64,000 nt of DNA. Source: Oxyruncus cristatus (lineage: Eukaryota > Chordata > Aves > Passeriformes > Cotingidae). This document shows, in pieces, positions 1 through 10,833 of this stretch. Under the pieces are notes generated by a model. That model worked only from the letters and a program-made list of their open reading frames with translations. It ran no database searches and was not told the DNA's origin. The DNA is taken from assembly GCA_013399855.1 (NCBI GenBank), contig VXAY01000767.1:676110-740109 (forward strand). The letters are read 5' to 3'. The position numbers were made by a program, and so were the translations under genes. Within the stretch, counting starts at the first letter, position 1. Each line of letters opens with the position of its first letter.

Positions 1-290
1 CGGCAGCTGCAGCCCGAGCAGCTGCGGGGACACATGTGCTCTGGGTGTGTGTCTGGGAGGGGGCGAGTGTGGTTTGTGTGTGGCTGGAGGGCTCCCCTCT
101 TGGAAATTCTGGGATTAATGACACGTTAAACCCTCTCCAAGAGAGTGGATTGAACAGAGCAAAAGAAAGAAAAAAAAAAAAAAAATTGAAACAGGCAGGC
201 GGGCTGATGGTTTTTCCTGCAAAGTTTAGGGCTTCAGAAGTTAACTTATAAGCAACTGCAGATGCACGGATAAAACTTACCTTGGACACT
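1..290 (+). promoter_or_regulatory. 5' UTR / proximal promoter region of VWDE
   Basis: These 290 bases precede the first coding ATG. The first 100 are the most GC- and G-rich part of the neighbourhood, with CAGCTG motifs at the extreme left and GT/GGG runs. A 16-base poly(A) run sits at 170-185. An in-frame stop (TAA at 249-251) lies upstream of the ATG at 291, so the start cannot be moved up within this stretch in that frame. No clear TATA box is visible and the transcription start cannot be placed. How much is promoter and how much is 5' UTR is unknown. Confidence 0.5.
262..273 (+). promoter_or_regulatory. Minimal upstream ORF (3 codons plus stop)
   Basis: An ATG at 262 opens Met-His-Gly and a TAA stop at 271-273, in a different frame from the main start. 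It ends 17 bases before the VWDE ATG. If the transcript starts upstream of 262, ribosomes would meet this ATG first, so it could reduce translation of the main frame. Whether it is transcribed is not known from the sequence. Confidence 0.35.
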
Positions 291-387
291 ATGCAGCAGC
301 ACTTTCCTTTCCATCAGCATCTCCAACTTGTTGCCTACCTCTGTTGGATTCCCTTGTTGGCCATTAGTGCTGAGTCAGCCACAATAG
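291..387 (+). CDS. VWDE: VWDE coding exon 1: start codon and signal peptide
   Basis: Encodes residues 1-32 plus the first base of codon 33. The ATG at 291 has A at -3 (ACT ATG C), an acceptable Kozak context. After a His/Gln-rich start (MQQHFPFHQH) comes a hydrophobic stretch, LQLVAYLCWIPLLAISA (residues 11-27), typical of a signal peptide, with likely cleavage near residues 27-30. This fits a secreted protein. The exon ends at a near-consensus donor (ATAG|GTAAGG), leaving phase 1, which is what exon 2 at 37768 needs. The ORF alone is short; the case rests on the signal peptide, the strong donor, the phase match and the upstream in-frame stop at 249-251. An alternative first exon outside the window cannot be excluded. 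Confidence 0.8.
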
Positions 388-666
388 GTAAGGATTTTGT
401 ACTTTTTAATTGTTTGACAGTCATTTTGTGATGGAGTTCATGTGTATTTTAAACTGAGATGGTCTTGCTCACATTTACTTTTGAATGTGGATTGGAGTGA
501 CAGAGGGCTATCATTAGAAAAAGTCTCCAAAATTGAATGGAAGAAAGGTTAAAATAAACAACTAAGGTAATGAAGAAGGTCACAGTGACAGCCAAGCATG
601 CTTGTAGCACATGATGTATATGGATCATTACAGGACTTTCCTTTTTTACTTCTTTTTTTCTTTTTC

Positions 667-682
667 TTTTTTTTTTTTTTTT
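667..682. repeat. Poly(T) tract
   Basis: Sixteen T in a row at 667-682, within a wider T-rich stretch that starts near 640. On the opposite strand it reads as poly(A). No retroposed gene is recognisable beside it, so it is listed only as a homopolymer. Confidence 0.85.
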
Positions 683-3350
683 CAAAAAGAAATTAAAGAC
701 CTGTGAAAATTCTTACTTACTATTGGGGGAAAAAAAAATAATTAAACTATTTAAAGAGTATATATAACATTTTCCCATAAATGGAATATGTGAAATAAAC
801 CATAAAACCCCACACATTTTAAAATAACAAGCTATTCCTCTAGGAAAGAATTATATACACCATATATCAGAGCAACATTATAGATTAGTTAATTACACAT
901 ATAATAATACGCAGCTATAAAGCCTCTGGCAATAAAAAGTTCGTGAGTAATTTCTCTACTACTGTACACAACAAATGTGAGGCTTGTTGCACTCTAGCAT
1001 AGAGTTCGAAGAGGACATAGATTTTACATATGTGGCTTGTTTATACAGCTTTATTAATTGACTGTAGGAATACACTGAGAATCCTGTTAGGTATAATTCA
1101 AATAGTGAAAACAGAGTTAATAAAAGTAACTGAGAAAAGCAGTCAGACAAGAACGCAGTGCTGTGAGTGATTAAGGTTTCAGCTTTGGCAAACTGCAGGG
1201 AGGCACTCCCCCTAAATCGAAATATGTTGCAATATTTTACAAAATTTAATTCTAGTAGACTTCCAACTAGTCTTAACAGTGATTGTCAGCCAGCACTCAT
1301 TAGCTCGATGAAGATAAAACAATTTAAAGCCCTCTTCACTTGAATATCAAAGGGTCACCCAGAAAGTTCTGCAGGACTAAACACAAAGCAAATGACCTTA
1401 TCTTCAAACAATGCCTTTAATTTCTGAAACCTTTTGAAGGGTTGCCAGTTTTAGGGAGCGTAGCAGCTATTTATCTACAGAACAAGCTTTTCATCAAGGG
1501 GAAACGACCTTTTAACTCCCAGTAACTAAGTAACTGTATTTGCCACTGTATTTTTGTTACTGAAGGTAGCATGTACAGACATCCCTTCGAAACGGAGAAT
1601 ATAAAGCAAGAATTAAGAAGTGCTGTCTCTTAGGTGATGCAGAAGGATTCATAAGCCTGCTTCCTGTTGTGAGGTTTTTTTCACAGAGTGAACTTGAAGT
1701 AAACGAACCTACTCAAGAAAGTTTACATTCTAACAGATTGTGTTGTGACATTATACAGATATTAACGGTTTGCTTTATGCTGTTTACTTTTGTGTTCTAA
1801 CAAACCTCCTAATCCCATAAGAATGTAATGGTGAATAAGGAATATCTGACCAAAGAGGTTTTGCAGATGCCTTGTTGATAGGGAGAAGATGAAAAAGTCC
1901 TTTAAAGACCAAGAAAGAGCTTTATCATCTTCTGCAGTCTTATTTTTGGTAATGAACCTCCCAATGACTGAGGATATTCTGAATATTTGGGCTTTTTAAG
2001 TGATTTCCTATGACTGAGAAACATGAAAGGGTTACCAGCAACAACATCCGTAGCAACTCTCTGGTAGAAGATTAAGTAAAGCATCAGGGACAAAAGCAAC
2101 TCAGTGAATCATAGATGTGGGAGGGCTGACACAACACAGAGCTTGTCAGACTTTTCTCAGATGAAATTCTGTAAATAAGTCAATCAAAAGAAAAAGACAA
2201 TAGATTTTTACAGGGGTATTTTAGGTAAAAATGTTAATCTTAGAATAGATAGTTGCTTGTAGCATCACCAGTGAGATGGAATTGCTTCCCATCCCCTCTG
2301 GAGCCTTTTCATAATGTACAATTAAAAAAGTTTTTAATTTGGATATGAGTTTCCTGCAAAGGCATCCTTGAAGCTCACAAAATCCACTGGAGCTTCTCTA
2401 CAAGGTGAAGCTACTACTGTATATAGTAAAATCAGATACAACTAATTGCTTCTAAGTTCACTCTTGTGGGTTTCCCTCAACTCTGAAACACACATGAAAA
2501 TATTCAAGCGTATCCAGAGGTGAAGAAAGAGAAGAGAGGAGATGGTGTCAGGGGAAGGTGAAGTGCCTACAGCCAGCATGGAAAGATAGTGTGTTCTCCA
2601 ATGATCTGAATAGCTTAATTTGATTTAAGAAAGTAAATGAGAATAGTCTAGCATGACAAAAATCACTCGTGTCTTTCAATGTTATAAGCCCCAGTCTTGC
2701 TTTCCATGGAACAATTAAACGAAAATCAGAGTGTATAATTTGCTTTGTATGCTACCCACAAGCATCCCCTGATCTCGCTGAGAGCTTCTGCTGTAAAACT
2801 CGAGTGCCAGGGACTGTCCTTGCTGAAAGCTGGACCCGAGGAAACATTTCCCCCATGAGTATTTCAAAAGGAATAATTCAGACTATTCAGGACTTCTCCC
2901 ACCTGTTTCAAGATGACAAACTCTGCCATCCCTTGGTCATACCTCAAACATGCCACCCAGGTCCTCAGCAACCCCCGGAGTCCCAGGGCTTCTTCCACCC
3001 TCAGGGTCCCCAAGCACAGCAGGGGTGTGAGCAACCACAGGGAATCCCCAGTATCTGGCCTGGAAACAGCCTGCAGGGATCAAGCTCTTAGGTCATGAGT
3101 GGGTTTGGTCATGGACATTCCCATGCCTTTGGAAATCACACAGGGATTATTCTGGCTCTGTGTCCTACTCTGTGGAAAGCACAACAGACATTAACAAACA
3201 AAGAATACCCCGCTGAATCCTTTCCTATGGAAGTAAACCCAAGATTCCCTGGCCATGGCAAACAACTCCTAAAGAGAGAGGATCAACCTTTACAGTAGGT
3301 TTCTCTCCCAATGTTATTTTTAGTTATAAAAAGTTGTTTACGGGGGTTTT

Positions 3351-3443
3351 TTCCCTCTTCTTTATTTCCTATTCTTTTTTTCTTCTTTCCTCTTCTTTAC
3401 TTCCTCTTCTTTATTTCCTCTTCTTTTTATTTCCTCTTCTTTA
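3351..3443. repeat. CT-rich minisatellite, about 14-bp unit
   Basis: About six imperfect copies of a TTCCTCTTCTTTAT-like unit, with unit length varying between 14 and about 20 because of T-run expansion. The + strand is almost pure pyrimidine. It lies about 50 bp left of a CR1 3' end. Copy number probably varies between individuals. Confidence 0.8.
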
Positions 3444-3490
3444 AACTGTGTCAATATCAAGTACTCCAATGACCCCATTGTCTGGAATTA

Positions 3491-3600
3491 TCATAAAGTC
3501 ACAGAACAGTTTTGGTTGGAAGGGAGCTTGAAGATCACCTAGTTCCAACACCCCTCCCATGGGCAGGGATTCCATCCACCAGATCAGGTAACTGGCCCAA
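3491..3600 (-). mobile_element. CR1 LINE fragment (3' end)
   Basis: The + strand shows the reverse complement of an avian CR1 3' terminus: a TCATAAAGTCACAGAACAG-like start, then TTGGTTGGAAGGGA, the 'TCCAACACCCCTCCCATGGGCAGGGA' type block (3545-3570) and a degraded 'ACCAGGTTGCTCAAAGCC' match near 3580-3600. The element points left, antisense to VWDE. It is 5'-truncated, as nearly all CR1 copies are, and cannot encode protein. Confidence 0.85.
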
Positions 3601-4354
3601 ATTAAGCTAGTTTTTATTTTTTAAATTAAGACTGAAATCTGAATTCATCTGATTTTGTGCTCTCAAAGTGAGGCAGGTATTTTACAATTATTTTTCTTTG
3701 CTGGTAACTTCTTTGGTCCACTCTTTTTTTATATGAAAAAGCACAAGAGGCTTGTGCTTAATGCAGGAATATTTCATTCACAGAGAAGGTAAAATGAGGA
3801 GCTTTTGCAATCTAGGCATGAGGGAACCTCTTTCACCTTACAGTGAACATGTTTGTGACTCTCCTGAGTTGTATCAGTCCATGACTATCAGTTTTTAGGG
3901 CTTTGAAATTTGTCAGAGAAACATTTTTTTTTGCTCAAGCATTTGCCTTTTAATTTCTGAGGAAAATTAATGATAGTTATACAGGCTTAAAAAGCACATT
4001 TGGTGTGAGAGCGCTGCCTTTCACCTGCCTCTCTCAAGGATTTGCCTATTTCCCACTGACCTGCCAAACATGTAAGCTGTTTACACTCCTTAACAGCTAT
4101 TTATTACTCTGCACTGTTCTAAAACCGAGGATCAATTTGTTAGACTCTGCTCATAAGAGTATAAGACATTCGTGGCCAAAATGTTTCCTTTAATGTTCCG
4201 GTTCCTCAAAGTTATTTTGTCTCCGAATGCCAGATCTCAAGAAGTGTTGTGTACATCCAAGTTCCTTTGCAATCGATAGGAACTGCGAGCAGTCAAGACA
4301 AATCAGTGTTTGTTCCTAAGGTGACAAGACAGATTTCTGCAGAGAGGAAGCATG

Positions 4355-4450
4355 ATCATTTTGTTTTACAGATGGGATGGGGATGTGAAGTGGCTCAAGG
4401 TCATGCACAAAATCTTTTGGTGAAGCTGAGATCTGTGCCGAGGCCTCGTT
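4355..4450 (+). mobile_element. Possible MIR-like SINE relic
   Basis: The series 'ATTTTGTTTTACAGATGGG', then 'GTGAAGTGGCTCAAGGTCATGCACAAAA' resembles the MIR core (TTTACAGATG...GAAGTGACTTGCCCAAGGTCACACA). The match is diverged and lacks the tRNA-like head. It could be chance similarity. Confidence 0.35.
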
Positions 4451-7400
4451 AGTCACAACCCAGCCCCATTAACTGCAGCACAGCTCATAACTGGAACAAA
4501 AGCCAATATAAGAAATTGGAGTGTAATAAAAATGCTCAACCTCTCTCCATCTGCCTTGTAAACTCTGAAGTCAAATGGCTACATACAAACTCAGGGGGAC
4601 ACAAAGTGTTTTCGGTGGGGTTTAGACTGCTTAACGTGTTTTATGTGGCCAGTACTTGAAATTCTCCCCAAATTTCCTTTGACTTCAGTGGGAAATGATC
4701 CATTCACTTTCCAAAATGCTACATGTCCTTTATCATACAAATACAGCAGAAGAAAAGAAGAAAAAGACATCCTGTACTAACTTCATTAGAGACAGAATTT
4801 CTTTTCTGTTTGTTTCTTCTTCTTCCTCAACCACTTCTGTTGTCTAATAAAGTAATTCGGGTTTTGGAAAATGGTTCTTTCATTCCAATATATTTCCTCC
4901 ATCTTCTTTTTTTGTGATCTGGGCTGGCTGCTCCAAAAGGCTGAGAATATTGTGGGAGTGCCATTTTGTTGGGTTTTCGCTAGGTTTGTACTGTACCTCT
5001 TCAAAAAGTTTGTTGGAAAAAGCTCTCAAGGCAGCCAGATTACTGTTTTGTCTGACTTTGTCTACAAGTTTGTTCCCTTGAACAGTTTGTTCTGAATTTT
5101 TGGTTACTTTTGTCCTGGGTCAAGTGTCTTTCTTGTCACCTCAGAGACAAGTGTTGGACATTGCTGATGCCCAATCCACCTCAGAAATGGATATTGTCTT
5201 TAACAGTGTTGGCAGCATAGGCTGTTTGTTTGATGACTGTTTTCTTCAAAGAATTGCATTTTTCCTTTGTTTTTGACCTTTATTAATGTCATTGGGGCAG
5301 CTACAGTATGTGCTTTGCCTTAGGTAGAGATTATTTATGGTGAAATCTGAAAAAAGGTGGATTAGATTGAAGAATATTTTTATCTGACTTTGAAACGCCA
5401 ATAAACCCATGTGTTAGTGCATGCAATTGTTTGTACAGCTTTTCTGGGAAGAGTTTTGTGCGTTAAGCTCTTAGGAGATTTAGTTAATGAGAGTATGTAC
5501 TCATTTGCTTCTTTCTGACACATCTTATTTTGATTACTCTGACGTCTATTACTTTGATTGCTGTGTTCACACTGCATGGCATCCACGGGGAGCCGCAAGG
5601 GAATATTCTACATATTGAAAGGAAAAAAAAAAAATTGATTGCCTAATATAGCTGAGGGATTGTAGCAGTCTGCTCTGCTTCTCTTGCAGATTTTATATTA
5701 ATTCATCGATTGAAACAGAGTTTACTCATTCCCCTATTTTTTTCACAAAGCAGCTTCCATGAGCTGGGTAGCAATTTATCTGCATACCACAGTAATGTAA
5801 TGCATCTCCTGTGGTAGCTGGAGCATTTTACAACTCAACTGTCTCTTGACAGCTTTGTGTGTTGACTGTGTCAGTAAAGGCCCCCTCAAGTGGTATCTCA
5901 CTAACGCCTCATCAGCTCAGTAGCTCTTGCACTTTCTGTGAACTGGTGGATACCCCAAATTTCCTCCTCCTTAGGCTATTAAGAAAAAGCATAACATTTC
6001 CCATCCTGGACTCACAGTTGTACTTTCTCTCAATTTTTTAAATGGTTGATCAAGCTATGTTCAAGTCGTCTCAGAAGGCAAAAGTCTTGTTGAAAAAAAA
6101 AAATCTAGGAGATGATACAAAGACAAGAGTGTTCTCAGAAGTTCCTGAATAGCTCTATAATGAGTTTAACGATAAATGTGAAAAATTATTTGGGATCCAA
6201 ACTAGACAATTCCTTTACAGAGGTGAACATGTTTTATGTCAACACCTGCTTCCTTCTCATTTCCATTTAAAATTGTCTTTTGCTGATGCTTGACTGTCAT
6301 GCAAAGTTTTCGTGGGATATTATCCCACTGATTTTCTAGAGACCTATACGAAGAGCAAGAGAAGACAAAATTCAGTCAGTAGCTTATTTAATAGCTAAGC
6401 TAATGTTTTGTTATTCATAACTTAGTAATTAAAAATCTGTTTAGAATTAAAATTATTAAACTTCATTCATCAGATGTGTTATTTGTTGATCTGGTCCAGC
6501 TACCAGAACAGAGGGATTCAGGAACATCTTTCAGATATTACTTTAATCACCTTCTCTGTCCCTTTCCTCCAATTATTTACTTTACAATCAACTATGGGCA
6601 TGCTATAAAACTAGTTGACTGTGACTCAGCCTCCCTCAATAACACAGCATAGATACTTTGACTCACTCAGGCTACCTTTTCATCAGCTCTGTTCTTTTCT
6701 TAATGGACTAGAGAAAAAATATATATAAAAATTCCCTGAGCTATTTGCTCTGATCTTCCGTTAGATGTCAAGATTAGAGCTAGCAACAAAGACATAAACA
6801 GGTTGAAATCTAATTCCTAGTTTATCTTTTGTCAGAAATACAAGGAAAATTAAGAGAAGGCTATTTCCTATACCATTGTACTCAAAACTCTTTCATACCC
6901 CACAATATTCCTGAAGCATTTGGGCTTCTTTTCTCCTATAATATCCTTTAAAAGTCTCACTCATAATTATTGAATATATCAATCCTCCCATTTCAAATAA
7001 TTTGCAGTCTTTTGTCTAGTCTAGTTATTTAAACTGATCCTGTAAAGGATTATTGTGAACAGGTATGCTGGGAAAGCTGGAGTAGCTCGCAGCATTCTCA
7101 GTCTGGAGCAAAGATGCACTTTGTTCATCCTCCCCTCCTTGCATGGAAGAACCAGTCATGACCTGGGGGTCAAAATCTGCCCAAACAGCAGCAGACAGGA
7201 TTTATTTGTGCCCACACCCCGTGTACCTCCCCACAAAGCACCAGGGGTGTCCTGCCCACTGCAACACACCTCAGAGGAAGGAAGGTTTGGTATACCCTTA
7301 AGGTATCATTGTCAAAGCCTACGACCATGTGGAAACCCCCAGGCTTGGATTTGGAGGGATGAGGTTTAATCCCTGTCCCTGAAGTGTGCTTGTGTGAGGG

Positions 7401-9326
7401 CATTAGGATTAAAGATACTGATGTGCTTCAGGACAGCTGGATCCAGGTTGCAGACTGTGATCCCAGCGCAAGTTATACATCTCCCAGATGATTTTTATGA
7501 CTATTTTCTCCTCTTGACATGATTCTTGCCTTGCAATACAAATAGCTTTGACATAAATCATAAATTTACTGCCCACTACCAGTTCTTTGCTGCTTCTTCA
7601 CATTTGCCCAATAACTGACATCTTAGTTAGGAAAATCACCCCCAGTCATTCCTGCTGCCTCCTAATGTTTTTTATCCACTAACATTCCTTCCTCTGTTTG
7701 CTATTACCTGTACTCTGCATGGGTGTGGAGACACTTTCTCTCATTAATACGCCTCTGACAATATTATTCATCTGCTGTTTCCAAACAACTTCATCTCCTG
7801 TCTCAGGTCTGAGCTTGCAGCATGTCTCCCAAGAATACCAAGCATCCTCATTAGGTGCTGGAAGGATGTGAGGGGATCTGTACTTGGTCAGCCCCACGCT
7901 GCTGCCAAGGACCCTGGCACAGAAACACTCACAAGGACAAAAAAACTGCTGGAATTAGGAAGAAGCGTCTTTACTGCTCAGAAAAACTGGTGGCAGAGAC
8001 TCTAAATACTACTTGTATAAACAGTGATCAGCTGGAAAAGGAGCTGTCTCTCAAAGCCTGGGGTTTGTGTTGGCATTCAGATTATTTGTTTTAAGACCCT
8101 TAAGCAGATAACTCTATGTTTCTTTCAGTGGGGCCAAATGGAGTATAAAACTAAAATGCTGCAGTCCTGTAAAAGGTAGCACAGTTGTCCACGTGTGTAC
8201 ATAAGCAGAGGAAACATCACTCTGGCCACCACAGTTATCACTGCTTCATGTAATTATTCCTGCAATTAGTGCTGCAGAAAAATTGTGATGGAACCAGAAA
8301 ATACACCACGCAAACCCAGCCATTGCATTGGATTTTTGCCTCTGAATTCCATCACTGCTGTTACAACCCAGCTCCTCACTGTGATTATCTGCATGACAGT
8401 TTATAGATGATATGACTTCCTAAAGATATCCTACTCCACGTTGAGTAACCGCTGTTGATCCACACAGGAAGGTTTTCTTCTCTCTGATTGCTTTAATAAT
8501 TGAAAACCATTAAAAATTTACTTTTCTGCTGGGACATAACCAGGAAAAAACACGAAGCGTTAACTGATATTCTGGTATTTTGTTAATCACTACTGACAGG
8601 AAAGATGTTGTGCTTTAGGACAGTGGAGCCAGATCAATCTCTTCTGTCACAGACAAGTGCCCTCAGAACTAGTCTATCGATTATGCCAGGGTAAATATCG
8701 TTAGATCTCCTATTTGAACTGTTTCACTTTCTATTATTAATTAAATACATCTTGAAATAAGGGCTTCAGTGTCAGTGCCATGTGTTCATGCCCTGTTAAG
8801 GTATAAATACCTGTGATGGACAGCAGCTTCATTCACTCTATGGCATAATGTATATATGCTATTTATAAAAAATAAAAATAAAGCAGTTCCAGTACAGTTA
8901 GATGAGTAGATGATCATTTAATTGATCAATATATGTTATTTTGGTCAAAACCTTATGTTCAGGTGCACAAACCTCCAAATTCCTCTCCTCCCAATACAAA
9001 ACCTGCACCAACAAAGAAATACAGGTCTTCTCAAAACCTTCACATTTCTGTGAAAAGTTTCATTCACAGCATGTAAAATAATCAACACTCAAAATTTCCG
9101 ACCAGCTCTAAGCCAAGCATACATTTTTTAAAAGAATGAACAAGTTCAAAAAGGGAGCAGTAAATTTCAGTATCAATAATGATACTTGTTTGTGAGCCAC
9201 CAAAAATGTGTTAAGGATGATTTATGTTCATTTGTGTTTGGGAAACAATGTTCTAATACACTGATTTTCAAATGTTCTTGCAGTCAAAGATCCTTTTCTT
9301 CCAAAAGAAAGATGTGGAGTGTCCTG

Positions 9327-9368
9327 TATCCCTTATTGTTTTATTTTTAATGGAGTCAATAAGGGATA
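9327..9368. repeat. Perfect 12-bp inverted repeat with 18-nt loop
   Basis: TATCCCTTATTG at 9327-9338 is exactly complementary to CAATAAGGGATA at 9357-9368. The RNA from either strand could form a hairpin. The arms are too short for a typical microRNA precursor. Its function, if any, is unknown. Confidence 0.85.
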
Positions 9369-10805
9369 TTTTGCATAAAGAAAAAAGGAAAAGTGAACTT
9401 AGTTTCTTATTTACAAAAATCATAGTTTTACTGAAGGCAAAGGACTCCTTAATTTTGGAGGTGCTGCTAAGGGCCCTGGAGCTGTGGCAGGAGGTACCCA
9501 TCGGCACACAGCCAAACAGGGCTATATCGATATATTTGAGTAAATTCTGTGTGAAAAGCTGGGTGCTCTTTGCTGCATGAACTGAAATCTGACATCTCAA
9601 GAGCCCTCACAAGTTAAATAATATTTCAGCCTCTAAGATATGCTTGGAAACACCCATTCTCTGCCATCAGATGGTCTGAGCAAGGGACTGGCAGTATATT
9701 CCCCACATCCAGTGCAGGCAACTGGGGGTGAGAAAGGCTGCTCTAGATCTTGCTCCATACTCATATCCAATAACTTCCTCAAGGCCCCAAGCTTATTCCT
9801 GCTCTTTAAAGCCACTTTCATTTCTTAAAATGTTGCCTAGCACTAAAGTGCTCTGTTAAGCTGCTGCCATGTTTTTCCATTCTGGTAGAAATTATTGTTC
9901 CATATAGTTTGATTTTAAGAGTGCCTTCTGGCATCCATTTGGGGAAAAGGCACTACATAAAAGCGAAATCAATATGAGAGACAGTTATATTTCCTGAGCT
10001 TTTTCATTAGCTATAAAATACATACATTCAAGAAGGGAGGGGGAAAGAATATCAATTCTACCCAAACTGAAAGAGGACAAGACAAAGCATGGGAGACTCC
10101 ACACAAATGTGCACTGGCAGGAGCATGGACTGTGCAGCTTTGCTGGGCACAGGCAGATCTCTGGTCTCACTACACACAAACAACCCCACAAGACACTGGC
10201 CTGGCCTGGCCTGCATCAAGCAACGGCAAAAATGCAGAAATACGTGTATTCTTGACTTGTTCTCAGTTTTTGTTAAAGTCAAACTGACTATTAGCTAAAC
10301 ACAGATTTGCCTTTGCTCAGCACTAAGAATGAATAAATGAACAACAAAACAGTGCCGAGCCAAATTCTTCCTCAAATCCCTACTGAGCTCCACCCATGCT
10401 ACCTTTGCTCTTTTTTCCCAAACTATACCAAAGTATTCTTCTTTCTACCTGAGCAAAATGTCCTTTCAAGCATCCTTGGATATTTTCCTCATCCCTTCAG
10501 GTGACGTATTTTCTAGGATTTGCAAGCATAGAGCGGGAACAAATTCTGAAAAAGCTGCGACCTATATCTCTACAATTATGAGCTTAAAGATATTGCAGTA
10601 AATTTGTACTCAAACCAGGTCATTACTGCTTTATTAAAGCCCAGATGAAAAATTAAAATTCAGACTGCTGTATTAACCGGTATTCTGACACAGCTTACCA
10701 AATCAGAAAGGCAAGCACCTTACTTTAACTTGGAGCAAAATTTCAAACCACAGTGTCTATTCAGTATCAGCATGCAATTATGGGAGTCAGAAATTGCACA
10801 TAAGC

Positions 10806-10833
10806 TTTTTTTTTTTTTTCTTCTTCTTCTTTT
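10806..10833. repeat. Poly(T) / TTC simple repeat
   Basis: A T-run passes into TTC repeats within intron 1. The composition is simple and there are no other features nearby. Confidence 0.75.

Noticed and set aside
1..100. CpG island at the left edge
   Set aside because: The first 100 bases are G-rich but hold few CpG, and the window cuts the region off, so an island cannot be claimed.
36..251. 71-codon frame at the left end, before VWDE exon 1
   Set aside because: Low-complexity translation running through the poly(A) stretch (lysine run), no domain, and it lies in the probable 5' UTR. At most an upstream ORF if transcription starts to its left.
2669..3091. 140-codon frame with Pro/Gln-rich end
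   Set aside because: Starts at GTG, no recognised domain, no exon-like splice sites, and exon 1 and exon 2 already join in phase without it.
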